A stretch of 64,000 nt of DNA, from assembly GCF_004005855.1 (NCBI RefSeq), contig NZ_SACL01000001.1, positions 682,001-746,000 on the forward strand, in the 5' to 3' direction. Positions within the stretch are counted from its first letter, which is position 1, and every line of letters begins with the position of its first letter. Origin of the DNA: Rhodovarius crocodyli (GTDB taxonomy: Bacteria > Pseudomonadota > Alphaproteobacteria > Acetobacterales > Acetobacteraceae). The notes beneath the pieces were generated by a model. The model had not been told where the DNA came from. It saw nothing but the letters and a program-made list of their open reading frames with translations, and searched no databases. A program made the position numbers and the translations under genes. Of this stretch, positions 9,441 to 19,714 are shown one piece after another.

Positions 9441-10424
9441 ATGTCCATGCAGCGTCGTTCACTCTTGGCCGGGCTGTGCGCGGGTGCCGCCACGGCGGCA
9501 AATGCCCAGAATGCCGATACTGACTGGCCGCAGGCGCCTGTGCGCCTCGTCGTTCCCTTTGCCGCCGGCGGCCCGACGGACATTCCGGCGCGCCTGCTGG
9601 CCGACGAGATGTCCCGCCTGCTTCCGCAGCGCGTCGTGGTGGAGAACCGCACCGGCTCCGGCGTTCTGATCGGGACGGACATGGTCGCCAAGGCGCCGAA
9701 GGATGGGCAGACGCTGCTGTACACGACGGTCGGGCATGCCGTGCTCCGCGCGATGTTCGACCGGCTGCCCTTTGATCCCGTGGCGGATTTCTCCCCGGTG
9801 GCCCTGGTCGGTCAGGTGCCGTTGGTCGCCTTGGTGAACAAGGATTTCCCGGTCAGGGACTTCCGCGAGTTCATCGCCCTGGTCCGCGCCAATCCGGGGC
9901 GATACGACTACGCTTCCTCGGGCAATGGCGGGGCCGTCCATCTCGGCACGGAGCTGTTTCTGCACCAGGCCGGCGGGCTGCGGATGAACCACATCGCGTT
10001 CCGCGGCTCCGCCCCCGCGATGCCGGAAATCCTGTCCGGCCGCATTCCGCTGATCCTGGACGTGGCCGCGACGGCGCTGCCTTATGCGGCCCGCGGTGAG
10101 GTCAGGGCCCTGGCGATCTCGACGCCGCAGCGCAGCCCCCTGGCGCCGGATATCCCTACCTTCCAGGAATCAGGGGTGGCCGGATACGAGGCCTATACAT
10201 GGCACATGGTGATGGCGCCCGCCGGCACCCCCGCGAGGACCATTCTGGCGGCAAATGCCGCCGTGAACCGTGCAGTGGCAAATCCGGCCGTCACAAACCG
10301 AATGACGGAGCTGGCCATCCAGGTGGTCCGGGGATCGACACCGGAATCCTCCTCGGATTTTCTGGCACGGGAAATCGCCAAGTGGGAGCCGATCGTCCGC
10401 GCCGCCGGCATCAGGGCGGGCTGA
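9441..10424 (+). CDS. Bug/TctC-family tripartite tricarboxylate transporter substrate-binding protein
   Basis: A periplasmic binding protein of the Bug family, which typically binds carboxylates for TctAB transporters. A signal peptide with QRRSLLAGLCAG is cleaved near NAQNA. The mature protein has the family motif VRLVVPFAAGGPTD and the later YASSGNGGAVHL and HIAFRGSAPA loops. The length from the chosen ATG is 327 residues. GGGAG lies just upstream, and an ATG at 9447 is equally possible. No TctA or TctB gene is in the window, so it is an orphan. It ends inside the convergent gene at 10411, a 14-base tail-to-tail overlap. Confidence 0.85.
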   Translation: MSMQRRSLLAGLCAGAATAANAQNADTDWPQAPVRLVVPFAAGGPTDIPARLLADEMSRLLPQRVVVENRTGSGVLIGTDMVAKAPKDGQTLLYTTVGHAVLRAMFDRLPFDPVADFSPVALVGQVPLVALVNKDFPVRDFREFIALVRANPGRYDYASSGNGGAVHLGTELFLHQAGGLRMNHIAFRGSAPAMPEILSGRIPLILDVAATALPYAARGEVRALAISTPQRSPLAPDIPTFQESGVAGYEAYTWHMVMAPAGTPARTILAANAAVNRAVANPAVTNRMTELAIQVVRGSTPESSSDFLAREIAKWEPIVRAAGIRAG

Positions 10425-11559
10425 GCCGCCCGTCTTCCCAGCGCGCCAGCACGGGCTTGGCGCGGGTATTCTGCTGGCGGCTGTCGAAGCCGATGCCCCA
10501 GCCATTCGGCAGCGCCCCCGGCCGCTCATCCAGGGCCGCGACAGCCGAGCGCGGGTCGGCCGCGCGCAGCGCGGTCAAAATGGGCTGCGCCAGGCTGAAA
10601 GCGGCGAATGAATGCCCCGATCGCGGCGCGGCGCCGTACCGCCGGCGATAGCTGTCCACGAAGGGATGCGCCGCCGGCGTGGGCGGCACATCAACCACCC
10701 AGCAGCCGTCATGGCCCTCTCCGGCGGCGCGCGCGGCGTCTTCGACCGCATGCGCTCCGCCGAGACCGACGACGATGCGCGGGCGCCAGCTGGCCTCCCG
10801 AAACACGCGGAACAGCGCGGCTATGTCGCCCTCCTGCCCGGTGTGAAACAGCACCTCCGCTCCCGACGCACGCAATCGCTGGACAGCGCCGCCCATCTCG
10901 GCCGCCGGGGCCGCGAAACGGAAATCCAGGCCCATGCCGGCCGATTCCAGCGAGGCCTGCAAGGCGTCGGCGATGCTCTCAGCGGACCCGCCGCCATCAC
11001 TCAGCATCGCGATCTTCAGGCCTCTGGACTGGCGCGCCAGGGGTCCCTGCAGCGCCTCAAGACCCGCCAGGCCGATATCGCGCGCCGGCACGCCAAGGCG
11101 CCAGACATGCCGCAATCCACGATCCGTGATCGCATTGGCGGTGGCATTCAGCTCAAAGAACATGATGCCGGCAGCGTCCGCAGCCTGGCTCGCAGCCAGG
11201 GCGAGGGCGGAGGAGACGGAGCCGAATATGGCCACCGGCTTCTCCGCCCCCTGCATCCTTCGGATCTCCGCAACCGCTTGTGCGGGGTCGGGACTGTCCA
11301 GGCGCAGGAAACGAAGCGGTGCCTCGGCTGCCTGGGCCGCCAGTTCCAGCCCTCGCCAGGTCTCGTCCCCCAGCAGCGCGAAGGGGCCCGACAAGGGAAG
11401 AACGGCGGCGAGGCGCAACTCTGCCTGGCGCGGGGTTTCCGCCTGTGCCCTGAAGAAGTCGAAGGCACGGGTTTCACCCTGGGCGTGCACGGGTACGCTG
11501 CGCACCACGGCGGGCACGCTCAACAGCGCAATGACATGACGGCGACTGGGGCGGGACAT
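10411..11559 (-). CDS. Type-1 periplasmic binding protein (LivK-like), orphan
   Basis: A 382-residue exported protein with the leucine/isoleucine/valine-binding-protein fold. A signal peptide of about 28 residues ends near VHAQG. The mature part begins [22 protein letters not shown], the classic start of this fold, followed by [11 protein letters not shown] and a later [10 protein letters not shown] segment. There are no LivHMGF permease or ATPase genes nearby. The ATG at 11559 was preferred over one 13 codons upstream because it gives a normal signal peptide. The ligand is unknown. Confidence 0.75.
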   Translation of the reverse strand: MSRPSRRHVIALLSVPAVVRSVPVHAQGETRAFDFFRAQAETPRQAELRLAAVLPLSGPFALLGDETWRGLELAAQAAEAPLRFLRLDSPDPAQAVAEIRRMQGAEKPVAIFGSVSSALALAASQAADAAGIMFFELNATANAITDRGLRHVWRLGVPARDIGLAGLEALQGPLARQSRGLKIAMLSDGGGSAESIADALQASLESAGMGLDFRFAAPAAEMGGAVQRLRASGAEVLFHTGQEGDIAALFRVFREASWRPRIVVGLGGAHAVEDAARAAGEGHDGCWVVDVPPTPAAHPFVDSYRRRYGAAPRSGHSFAAFSLAQPILTALRAADPRSAVAALDERPGALPNGWGIGFDSRQQNTRAKPVLARWEDGRLSPP

Positions 11560-11663
11560 CTGTGGCGCCAGCATCGCAACCCGCGCCGAGTGCGACAAGG
11601 CACGGCTTGACGATATCGGCGCCGAAGGGCGAGGTGTGGGTGAGAATCCCGGAGGGACAAGCC

Positions 11664-12680
11664 ATGTCGAGCACCCACACCGCCCTTCCGGCGGAGATGA
11701 CCTACATCACCCATGGCTCCGGCGGTGAGCCCGAAGTGCTGGTTCCTGCCCACGGGCCCCTGCCGACCCCCAAGCCCGATGAGGTTCTCATCCGCGTGGA
11801 AGCCGTGGGCGTGAACCGCCCGGACGTGCAGCAGCGCAAGGGTCTCTATCCGCCTCCGCCGGGCGCCAGCCCGGTGCTCGGCCTGGAATGCGCCGGCACG
11901 GTCGTCGAGGTCGGCCCCAATGCCGGCGAGTGGAAGGTGGGCGACAAGGTCTGCGCGCTGACCAATGGCGGCGCCTATGCCCAGTATTGCACCGCCCCCG
12001 GCACCCAATGCCTGCCCTGGCCCAAGGGCTATGACGCTGTCCGCGCGGCCGCCCTGCCGGAAACCTTCTTCACCGTCTGGGCCAACCTGTTCGGCCACGG
12101 CAAGCTGAAGCAGGGCGAGACGGTGCTGGTGCATGGCGGCACTTCCGGCATCGGCACCACGGCCATCATGCTGGCCAAGGCCTTCGGCGCGCGGGTTTTC
12201 GCGACCGCCGGCTCCGCCGAGAAATGCGCGGAATGCCTGAAGCTCGGCGCCGACGCCGCCATCAATTACCGTGAGCAGGATTTCGTCGCCGAGGTGAAGG
12301 CCCTGACCGAAGGCAGGCTGTGCGACGTCATTCTGGATATGGTCGGCGCGGACTATTTCGCCCGGAACCTGCGCTGCCTCGGCACCGACGGACGGCTTGT
12401 GATCATCGCCTTCCTGGGCGGTGAGATCGCCGAGAAGGTGGATCTTCGTCCCATCATGCTGCGTCGGCTGACCGTGACCGGCAGCACGATGCGCCCCCGC
12501 ACCACGGCGCAGAAGGGCCGCATCGCGATGGATCTGGCCGAGGAAGTCTGGCCGCGCCTGGATGCGGGCGACCTGGCACCTGTGATTCACACCGTGCTGC
12601 CGCTGGAACGCGCGGCAGAGGCCCACGCCCTGATGGAAAGCAGCGCCCATGTCGGCAAGATCATGCTGACCGTGGCGTGA
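11664..12680 (+). CDS. NAD(P)H-quinone oxidoreductase, zinc-independent MDR family
   Basis: A 338-residue medium-chain reductase that reduces quinones or other activated double bonds with NADPH. The N-terminal catalytic domain has the quinone-oxidoreductase signature around [20 protein letters not shown]. The nucleotide-binding domain contains [18 protein letters not shown] and later GADAAINY. No zinc-binding Cys/His cluster is visible. The start at 11664 has GGAGGGA upstream, and an upstream in-frame ATG would add a 34-residue tail that looks non-native. It is coupled to the EamA gene by overlap. Confidence 0.85.
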   Translation: MSSTHTALPAEMTYITHGSGGEPEVLVPAHGPLPTPKPDEVLIRVEAVGVNRPDVQQRKGLYPPPPGASPVLGLECAGTVVEVGPNAGEWKVGDKVCALTNGGAYAQYCTAPGTQCLPWPKGYDAVRAAALPETFFTVWANLFGHGKLKQGETVLVHGGTSGIGTTAIMLAKAFGARVFATAGSAEKCAECLKLGADAAINYREQDFVAEVKALTEGRLCDVILDMVGADYFARNLRCLGTDGRLVIIAFLGGEIAEKVDLRPIMLRRLTVTGSTMRPRTTAQKGRIAMDLAEEVWPRLDAGDLAPVIHTVLPLERAAEAHALMESSAHVGKIMLTVA

Positions 12681-13543
12681 ACCAGGCCAAGGGGCTCCGG
12701 CTTCTCCTGATCTCGGTGCTGCTGTTCGGCGGCGTGTGGCCCATCTCCAAGCACGCGCTGATGCATGATGCGACGCCGGTGTGGTTCGCCACGTCGCGTG
12801 CGGGTCTGGCGGCCTTGGCCAGCAGCCTGTTCCTGCTGGCGATGGGTCGCTTCCGGCTGCCCGCGCGCGGCGACTGGCCGGCCATTCTGTCGATCGCCAC
12901 CTTCCAGCTGGCGGGCTTCTTCCTGGCCTCTCACATCGCCTTGCCGATGGTGGGTGCCGCCCGCACCGCGGTGCTGGGCAACGTCACGCTCATGTGGCTG
13001 GTGCCGATGTCCATGCTGGTGCTGGGGGAAAAGGTCTCACCCAGGCGATGGGTCGCGGTCGGGCTGGCTGCGCTTGGGGTGTTCGTCATGCTGAACCCCT
13101 GGACGATGGATACGTCGGCCCCCGGCATGCTGGCCGGGCACCTCTGGCTGCTCGCGGCATCGCTGTCCTGGTCCTTCGCCATTCTCATGACGCGTCGTTT
13201 TCCGCCCGTCTCACCGATGATGCGGCTGCTGCCCTTCTGCTTTGCGCTGGCCGGCAGCATGTTGCTGCTGGCGGCCACGATACGTGAGCCGCAGGGGGGC
13301 ATCGGTTCGGGCGCGCTGTGGCATGCGGCTTTTGTGGGTCTGATCGCGGCCCCGGTCGGCACCTGGGCCGTGATCGAGAGCGGAAGGCTGCTCAACGCCG
13401 TCACGGCATCGGTCGGCTTCCTGCTCGTGCCGGTTTTGGGGCTTGGCCTGTCAGCCTTCTGGTTGCATGAGCCGATGGGATGGGACCTGATGCTCGGAGG
13501 GGCCCTGATCGTGGCAAGCGTGGTGGTGGCGGCTAAGGGATGA
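12677..13543 (+). CDS. EamA/DMT-family transporter
   Basis: An inner membrane drug/metabolite transporter of 288 residues with about ten hydrophobic segments arranged as two EamA repeats. The first repeat contains the [14 protein letters not shown] entry region and the second ends at [18 protein letters not shown], typical of the fold. A GTG start overlaps the qor stop, and its own stop overlaps the next ATG. The substrate cannot be inferred from sequence. Confidence 0.8.
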   Translation: MNQAKGLRLLLISVLLFGGVWPISKHALMHDATPVWFATSRAGLAALASSLFLLAMGRFRLPARGDWPAILSIATFQLAGFFLASHIALPMVGAARTAVLGNVTLMWLVPMSMLVLGEKVSPRRWVAVGLAALGVFVMLNPWTMDTSAPGMLAGHLWLLAASLSWSFAILMTRRFPPVSPMMRLLPFCFALAGSMLLLAATIREPQGGIGSGALWHAAFVGLIAAPVGTWAVIESGRLLNAVTASVGFLLVPVLGLGLSAFWLHEPMGWDLMLGGALIVASVVVAAKG

Positions 13544-14298
13544 TCCTCAACTCGATCGAGACGGGCGCGGGCGCGCCGCTGGTTCTGCTGCACGGGCTGT
13601 TCGGCGCTGCGCAGAATTGGGGCGGCCTCGCGAAGCGGCTGGGCCAGCGTTACCGCGTCCTGGCCTTCGACGCGCGCAACCATGGCTCCAGCCCCCACGC
13701 CGAAGGCATGGACTATCGGGATCTGGCGGCCGATGTGGCGGAAACCATGGCGGCTCATGGGGTGGAAAAGGCGCGGGTCGTCGGCCACTCGATGGGCGGC
13801 AAGATCGCGATGATGTTGGCGCTGACGCGCCCCGAGGTGGTCGAGCGCCTGGTGGTGGCCGATATCGCGCCCGCCCAGTATCGCGCCGACAGCCGCGAAT
13901 ACGTCGCCGCCATGCAGGCGATGGAACTGAGCACCGGCATGACCAGGCGCGAGGCCGCGGCCCAGCTGACCGCCGCCGTGCCGGAGGAAGGGGTGCGCGC
14001 CTTCCTGGTGCAGAACCTGACCTTCGATGGCGGCCAGCCTCGCTGGCGAGTGGGCCTCGACCACATCGCGACCGGCATGCCGCAGATCGAAGCCTTTAAC
14101 GCGCCCGAGGGCGCCCGCTATACCGGCCCAACCCTGTTCATCCGCGGCACCCGCAGCCCCTATGTGCGCGAGAAGCACATGGACCGCATCGCGGAACTGT
14201 TCCCTTTCGTCCGGCATGAGAGCCTGGACACCGGCCACTGGGTACACGCAGAGGACCCGAACGGGTTCCTGGCCCTGGTGGATTCCTTCCTGAGCTGA
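13540..14298 (+). CDS. Alpha/beta hydrolase, YbfF-like esterase
   Basis: A 252-residue serine hydrolase. The oxyanion segment is LLHGLFGAAQNW, the nucleophile elbow is GHSMGGK (Ser84) and the terminal histidine lies in TGHWVHAEDP near residue 237. The early appearance of FDARNHGSSPH places it with YbfF/ABHD11-type acyl esterases, which act on short acyl or acyl-CoA substrates. ATGA overlap with the EamA gene puts it in the same transcript. Confidence 0.8.
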   Translation: MILNSIETGAGAPLVLLHGLFGAAQNWGGLAKRLGQRYRVLAFDARNHGSSPHAEGMDYRDLAADVAETMAAHGVEKARVVGHSMGGKIAMMLALTRPEVVERLVVADIAPAQYRADSREYVAAMQAMELSTGMTRREAAAQLTAAVPEEGVRAFLVQNLTFDGGQPRWRVGLDHIATGMPQIEAFNAPEGARYTGPTLFIRGTRSPYVREKHMDRIAELFPFVRHESLDTGHWVHAEDPNGFLALVDSFLS

Positions 14299-14309
14299 AA
14301 GCACCCGCC

Positions 14310-16103
14310 ATGGCCTTCACCACCCGCCCCGAGATCGCCGGCACCTTCGGTGTCGTCGCTTCCACCCACTGGATCGCCAGCCAGGTCGGCATGGCGGTGC
14401 TGGAGCACGGGGGCAACGCCTTCGACGCCGCCGCCGCCGCCGGCTTCACGCTGCAGATCGTGGAGCCGCACCTGAACGGGCCCGGCGGCGATTGCCCGAT
14501 CATCATCCACTCCGAAAAGACCGGGCAGCAGCAGGTCATCTGCGGCCAGGGGCCGGCCCCGGCGGGGCTGACCATCAGCCATGTGCGGGATCACCTGGGT
14601 CTCGACCTCATTCCCGGCACGGGCTTCCTCGCCGCCCCCATCCCCGGGGCCTTCGATGCCTGGATGCTGATGCTGCGCGACCACGGCACCTGGAAGCCCC
14701 GCGAGATCCTGGAATACGCCATCGGCTATGCCCGCCGCGGCGCGCATATGGTCGGGCGCGTGCGCGCGACCCTAGACACGGTCAAGCCGCTGTTCGAGGA
14801 AGCCTGGCCGACCTCTGCCCAGCTCTGGCTGCGCGACGGCGGGCCGCAGCCCGGCAAGCTGTTCGCCAACCCCATCCTGGCCGACACCTATGAGCGCGTG
14901 GTGCGTGAGGCCGAGGCCGCCGGCGGGGATCGCATCGCCCAGATCGAGGCCGCCCGCCGCTGCTGGTACGAAGGCTTCGTCGCCGAGGCGATCGACAGCT
15001 TCGGCCGCAGCTTCGAGGCACTCGACACCTCCGGCCGCCGCCACAAGGCAGTGCTGACCGGGCAGGACATGGCCAGCTGGCGCGCCAGCTACGACAAGCC
15101 GGCCAGCGTGGACTTCCACGGCACGACGGTGCTGAAGTGCGGTCCCTGGAGCCAGGGACCGGCCATGCTGATGACGCTGGCCATCCTGCGCGGCTTCGAC
15201 CTGGCCTCTCTGGACCCGAACGGCCCGGAACTGGTGCATCTGTTCGTCGAGGCCCAGAAGCTGGCCTTCGCGGATCGTGAGGCCTGGTGCGGCGACCCGG
15301 ACTTCGTGGACGTGCCGATGGAGACGCTTCTGAGCGAGGCCTACGCGGCCGAGCGCCGCAAGCTGATCGGCGAGACCGCGTCGATGGAGCTTCTGCCCGG
15401 CAGCCCGGACGGCCGTGCGCCGAATGCACCGAGCTTCGCGGATGCCATCCGCCGTTCCCAGGAAGCCAGGGCCGCCGCCGGCAGCGGCGAGCCGACCGTG
15501 TCGCGCCTCGGGGCCTCCTCGGGCGATACCTGCCACATCGATGTCATCGATCAGTGGGGCAACATGGTCTCGGCCACGCCGTCGGCGGGCTGGCTGCAGT
15601 CTTCGCCCACCGTCCCGGGCCTCGGCTTCTGCCTCGGCAGTCGTTGCCAGATGTTCTGGCTGGAGGAAGGGATGGCCAACTCCCTCGCCCCCGGCAAGCG
15701 TCCGCGCACGACCTTGAGCCCCGCCATGGCGCTGAAGGACGGCAAGCCCTGGATGAGCTTCGGCACGCCGGGTGGCGAGCAGCAGGACCAGTGGCAGCCG
15801 CTGATGCTGCTGCGGATGAACCGCTATGGACTGAATATCCAGGAGGCGATCGACGCCCCGGCCTTCCATTCCGAGCACTGGATCTCCAGCTTCTGGCCGC
15901 GTGGCGCCAAGCCGGGCAAGCTGGTGCTGGAGGGCCGCTACAGCGCCGAGGCCGAGGCCGCGCTGAAGGCCAAGGGGCATCTGGTGGAACGTGGCGGCGA
16001 CTGGTCCGAAGGGCGCCTGACCGGCGCGCGTCGCGAGGCCGATGGCCAGCTGCATGCGGGTGCCAACCCCCGCGGCATGCAGGGCTACGCGGTGGGGCGC
16101 TAA
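14310..16103 (+). CDS. Gamma-glutamyltransferase-family Ntn hydrolase without signal peptide
   Basis: A 597-residue member of the Ntn-hydrolase family of gamma-glutamyltransferases. The region DTCHIDVID holds the expected autocatalytic/nucleophilic Thr (about residue 407), where most relatives read TTH, so the second residue is Cys here. The later GTPGGEQQD matches the conserved oxyanion Gly-Gly. There is no export signal, unlike the classical periplasmic Ggt, which makes a cytoplasmic amidase such as an HpxW-like oxamate amidohydrolase a real alternative. It follows the esterase gene by 11 bases and overlaps the convergent glycosyltransferase by 4. Confidence 0.75.
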   Translation: MAFTTRPEIAGTFGVVASTHWIASQVGMAVLEHGGNAFDAAAAAGFTLQIVEPHLNGPGGDCPIIIHSEKTGQQQVICGQGPAPAGLTISHVRDHLGLDLIPGTGFLAAPIPGAFDAWMLMLRDHGTWKPREILEYAIGYARRGAHMVGRVRATLDTVKPLFEEAWPTSAQLWLRDGGPQPGKLFANPILADTYERVVREAEAAGGDRIAQIEAARRCWYEGFVAEAIDSFGRSFEALDTSGRRHKAVLTGQDMASWRASYDKPASVDFHGTTVLKCGPWSQGPAMLMTLAILRGFDLASLDPNGPELVHLFVEAQKLAFADREAWCGDPDFVDVPMETLLSEAYAAERRKLIGETASMELLPGSPDGRAPNAPSFADAIRRSQEARAAAGSGEPTVSRLGASSGDTCHIDVIDQWGNMVSATPSAGWLQSSPTVPGLGFCLGSRCQMFWLEEGMANSLAPGKRPRTTLSPAMALKDGKPWMSFGTPGGEQQDQWQPLMLLRMNRYGLNIQEAIDAPAFHSEHWISSFWPRGAKPGKLVLEGRYSAEAEAALKAKGHLVERGGDWSEGRLTGARREADGQLHAGANPRGMQGYAVGR

Positions 16104-17200
16104 AGCCCCAGCAGGTCGAGCGTCCTGCTCACGACCTTGGCTTCATCATAGCGGTCGAGCGCGATCTCGCGCCCGGCCGCACCCATGCGGGCGGCGGCCG
16201 CGGGGTCCGTCGCCAAGGATGCCAGCGCGCGCGAGAGCGGGGCGACCTGCCCCGCCGGCACCAGATGGCCCGTAACACCTTCCTGCACCTGCTCACGGCA
16301 GCCACGGATGTCGGTGGCGACCACGGGCAGGCCGGTCAGCATCGCCTCGATGATGCTCATCGGCAGCCCTTCGAAGTGGCTCGGCAGGCAGAAGATGTCG
16401 GCGGCGGCGAGCAGGGCCGGCACATCGTGGCGATAGCCCAGCAGCTTCAGCCGTCCACCCAATGCCGCCTCGGCCTCGGCAAACTCGCGCTCCATCGCAT
16501 CCCCGTGGTCTGACGCGAGTCGGCTGCCGACGACCCAGAGCGTGGCGGGTACGTCGCGCATGGCCTCAAGCAACTCCGGCCAGCCCTTGTGCCGCACGAG
16601 GCGCGCCGTCGCCATCACGACAGGGCCTGTCGCGCCGAGCTCCGCACGCAATCGGGTACGGGCTTCGGGATCTGGGCGAAACACCGCCGGGTCGCGGCCG
16701 TTTCCGATTCCGACCGCACCGGGATGAATACCCAGGCGGCGGGCATCGGCTGCCTCCTCATCGCTGACGGTCATGTAGACGTCGGTGATGCGGCCGGCGG
16801 CGCGTTCCAACGTGAGCGCCAGGTGCCGGCGCCAGGCGGGCCCCGGTTGATTGAACAGGAAGCCGTGGCAGGTATAGGCAATGCGCGGCACGCCCGCCGC
16901 GCGCGCTGCCGCCCGCGCCAGCAACCCGGAAATCGGCATGTGCCCATGCACCAGGTCGAATTTTTCGGCACGCATGAAGCTCCGCAAGGCCGAGAAGGCC
17001 CGGGCCTGCGCAATGGGGTTCAAGCTGCGGGCAAAGGGCATCGGAACGATGCGGAACCCCTCGCTTCGCGGCAGGTCCAGGAGCGGGCCTTCAGCACATA
17101 CGCCGACAACCTCATGCCCACGGTCACGCGCGCCGCGCATCAGCGGCAGCAGAAAGTGCCGCAGCGAGAAATCGACGTTGGTGACCTGGCAGATGCGCAT
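16100..17200 (-). CDS. Glycosyltransferase family 4 protein
   Basis: A 366-residue GT-B glycosyltransferase. The N-terminal acceptor domain starts MRICQVTNVDFSLRHFLLP. The C-terminal GT4 domain shows VMATARLVRHKGWPELLEAM and ADIFCLPSHFEGLPMSIIEA, which contains the E-x7-E nucleotide-sugar motif. The start at 17200 was chosen because family members begin at this strand. The acceptor (lipid-linked glycan or surface polysaccharide) is unknown, and no other polysaccharide genes are adjacent. Confidence 0.85.
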   Translation of the reverse strand: MRICQVTNVDFSLRHFLLPLMRGARDRGHEVVGVCAEGPLLDLPRSEGFRIVPMPFARSLNPIAQARAFSALRSFMRAEKFDLVHGHMPISGLLARAAARAAGVPRIAYTCHGFLFNQPGPAWRRHLALTLERAAGRITDVYMTVSDEEAADARRLGIHPGAVGIGNGRDPAVFRPDPEARTRLRAELGATGPVVMATARLVRHKGWPELLEAMRDVPATLWVVGSRLASDHGDAMEREFAEAEAALGGRLKLLGYRHDVPALLAAADIFCLPSHFEGLPMSIIEAMLTGLPVVATDIRGCREQVQEGVTGHLVPAGQVAPLSRALASLATDPAAAARMGAAGREIALDRYDEAKVVSRTLDLLGL

Positions 17201-17311
17201 GCCGCGAGGATAGGCACCAAAGCGCCTGCGTGACGCAAGGGGGCCACGCCGGTCCTCTTGCCGCGACGCGGCAATGACGCAGACTTCGACCAACCATCGC
17301 CGGAGCACGCC

Positions 17312-18634
17312 ATGCAGCCCCATGCCCTTACCGCCGCCGAGGCCGCCGCGCAGATCCGCGCAGGCAGCCTGACCGCTGAAGCCTTGCTGCGTTCCTGCCT
17401 CGAACGCATCGAGGCGCGGGAACCGGTCACGCGTGCCTTCCTGCACCTGGACGTGGAGCTGGCTCTGCGCCGCGCGCGCGAGCTGGACAAGCGCCAGGCC
17501 TTCGGTGCGGCCATGGGCCCGCTGCACGGCCTGCCCTTTGCCGTGAAGGACGTGTTCGACACCAAGGACATGCCGACCACCCTGAACTCCCCGATCTACG
17601 AGGGTTTCCAGGCAGGACGCGATGCTGCCGCCGTGGCGGTCGTGCGGGCGCTGGGCGCGCTGATCATCGGCAAGGCCGATACGGTGGAGTTCGCCTCGAC
17701 GGGCCGAAAGGCGCTGTCGACCAACCCCTACAATGCCAGGCACACGCCGGGTGGTTCCTCCTCGGGCTCGGCCGCGGCGGTGGGCGACTTCATGGCCCCG
17801 CTCAGCTTCGGCACGCAGACGGCGGGGTCCTTGATCCGCCCCGCGAGCTTCTGCGGCATTTACGGCATGAAGCCCAGCTGGCAGCTGGTCAGCCGGGAGG
17901 GGTTGAAGAACTCATCCGCGACGCTGGACACCGTGGGCTGGTATGGGCGTTCGGTGGCCGACCTGGCCCTGGTGGCGAGCGCCTACGGCGTCGTTACCCC
18001 GGAGGCACCCTCCGTCCGGGGCCTGCGGGTCGGCCTGTGCCGCAGCCCGGTCTGGAACCGCATCGAACCCTCAGGCGAAGCGGCGCTGTCTGCGGCGGCG
18101 CAGCGGCTTGAGCGCGCGGGAGCCATCGTGACCGACCTGACCCTGCCTGGCGAGTTCGCCGGTCTGCCCGATGCACGGACGCTGATCGGCGACTACGAGG
18201 GCGGGGCCGCGTTCCTGCCCGAGGCGCTGGTCTTCGGGGATGCCTTCGCCCCTGCCCTGCGCAGCAAGGCGACCGACAGGGCCAAGCTGTCGACCAGCGA
18301 CGTCATGGCCGCCTACAACCTCGCTGATGCCTGCAGGCCGCGCTTCGATGCGCTGTTCGGCGCGGAACTCGACGTGGTGCTCACCCCCGCCGCCCCGGGC
18401 GAGGCGCCTGAGGGCCTGCACACCGTGGGTGACTGGGTGTTCAACGGCATGTGGACGTTGCTGCATGTGCCCTGCGTGGGCATTCCGTGCACGCGTGGCC
18501 CCGCAGGATTGCCCGTCGGCGTTCAGCTGGTCGGACCGCGGCTGAATGATGCGCGTCTGCTGGCCATCGCCTCGGCCTGCGCACCGGTCATCGACGAAGA
18601 CCCCGAGTTCGGCCGGCGGACCTTGCTGGGCTGA
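17312..18634 (+). CDS. Amidase signature family enzyme (first of three)
   Basis: A 440-residue amidase of the amidase-signature family, which uses a Ser-cisSer-Lys triad to split carboxamides. The catalytic Lys is in FAVKDVFDT (about residue 79), the cis-Ser is in TPGGSSSGSAA (about 149-150) and the nucleophile is in TQTAGSLIRP (about 173). The start ATG has CGGAG upstream. It could process amides taken up by one of the nearby orphan binding proteins, but the substrate is not visible. Confidence 0.85.
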   Translation: MQPHALTAAEAAAQIRAGSLTAEALLRSCLERIEAREPVTRAFLHLDVELALRRARELDKRQAFGAAMGPLHGLPFAVKDVFDTKDMPTTLNSPIYEGFQAGRDAAAVAVVRALGALIIGKADTVEFASTGRKALSTNPYNARHTPGGSSSGSAAAVGDFMAPLSFGTQTAGSLIRPASFCGIYGMKPSWQLVSREGLKNSSATLDTVGWYGRSVADLALVASAYGVVTPEAPSVRGLRVGLCRSPVWNRIEPSGEAALSAAAQRLERAGAIVTDLTLPGEFAGLPDARTLIGDYEGGAAFLPEALVFGDAFAPALRSKATDRAKLSTSDVMAAYNLADACRPRFDALFGAELDVVLTPAAPGEAPEGLHTVGDWVFNGMWTLLHVPCVGIPCTRGPAGLPVGVQLVGPRLNDARLLAIASACAPVIDEDPEFGRRTLLG

Positions 18635-18637
18635 CGG

Positions 18638-19714
18638 TCAGCGCGGCACCAGCACGAACAGCCGTAAGGGCTGGTTCATGGTGCCTGCCTGCTCTCCGGC
18701 CACATCGCCCCAGCCGGTGAAGAAGTCCGCGCGCGCCTGGCCCCGAATGGCCCCGCCCGTGTCCTGGGCGGCGGCTATCCGAGGACCGACACCGCCCTCA
18801 GGTACCAGAAACACCGGCACGCCGAGCGGCACGAAATCCCGGTCCACCGCCACGCTGCGCCCAGGGGTAAGCGGCGCCCCCAGCGTGCCGGGCGGACCTG
18901 CGTCGGCGGAGCTGCCGGTGACTTCGCGAAAGAAGATGTAGCTCGGGTTGCGGTGCATGAGGTCCAGCGCCGCGCGATGCCCCGATCGGCGCATCCAGCC
19001 CCGAATGGCCTGCATGCTCATCTGTTCGCGCGGGACTTCCCCACGCTCGATCAGCAGCCGCCCGACCGCCACATAAGGATGACCGTTGGAACCGGCGTAG
19101 GAGACGCGGACGATGTCGCCGTTCTCCAGCTGAACGCGGCCACTGCCCTGGATCTGCAGGAAAAACAGGTCTTCCTCGCTGTCCACGTAGAGAAGCTCCA
19201 GGCCCCGCCCGGAGAGGGCGCCGGCATCGATCTGGGCACGAGAAGGCAATTGCCCCGTGGCATCGGGCCGGCGCAGCAATGGCACCGGATAAGCGGCGGA
19301 GCGGGTGCGGGAACCGCGCAGCATGGGCTCGTAATAGCCCGTCATGCGGCCGTCACCCTGGTCGATCGCGACCAGGCGGCGCTCGATCAGGCGCTGAAGA
19401 CCGGAAGGGGGAGTGACGGCGAGTTCGCTGCAGAATTCACGCCAACGGCCGGGCGTGCCGCCGGGCCCGATACCACCCAGCATCGCGTCATCGGCCATGC
19501 CGGCCAAGGTCGTGCAGTTGGCCGCAAGCGCACCATGCGCTTCGGACGGCGCCTCGCCGGGCCAGGACGGGAGTGACGTGACGGCCAGGCTGCCCGGCGG
19601 CCCGCCGCCGGCACAGCCGACCAGAGCCGTGAGCGCCGCGCTACAGGCTGCGCGTCGCCACCAGACGCCAGGCAGGGTCGCTGCTCTTGAGGTCGCGCTG
19701 GAAGGTCCAGACAT
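18638..19714 (-). CDS. mltA: Murein transglycosylase A lipoprotein MltA
   Basis: A membrane-bound lytic transglycosylase that cleaves peptidoglycan glycan strands with 1,6-anhydro product. The N-terminal region ends in a lipobox LVGC (about residue 34). The C-terminal 3D/MltA signature DTGGAIRGQARADFFTGWG is intact, with the catalytic Asp in it, and MTGYYEPML is the family N-terminal motif. The only in-frame ATG at 19714 lies 74 bases inside the tim44-like gene, so translation probably depends on that gene. A Tim44-MltA pair is conserved in alphaproteobacteria. Confidence 0.88.
   Translation of the reverse strand: MSGPSSATSRAATLPGVWWRRAACSAALTALVGCAGGGPPGSLAVTSLPSWPGEAPSEAHGALAANCTTLAGMADDAMLGGIGPGGTPGRWREFCSELAVTPPSGLQRLIERRLVAIDQGDGRMTGYYEPMLRGSRTRSAAYPVPLLRRPDATGQLPSRAQIDAGALSGRGLELLYVDSEEDLFFLQIQGSGRVQLENGDIVRVSYAGSNGHPYVAVGRLLIERGEVPREQMSMQAIRGWMRRSGHRAALDLMHRNPSYIFFREVTGSSADAGPPGTLGAPLTPGRSVAVDRDFVPLGVPVFLVPEGGVGPRIAAAQDTGGAIRGQARADFFTGWGDVAGEQAGTMNQPLRLFVLVPR

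Noticed and set aside
12931-14304. 457-codon minus-strand ORF opposite the EamA and esterase genes
   Set aside because: No domain visible and it spans two coupled genes with clear motifs.
14772-16055. 427-codon minus-strand ORF opposite the gamma-glutamyltransferase-like gene
   Set aside because: Antisense shadow; low-complexity composition.
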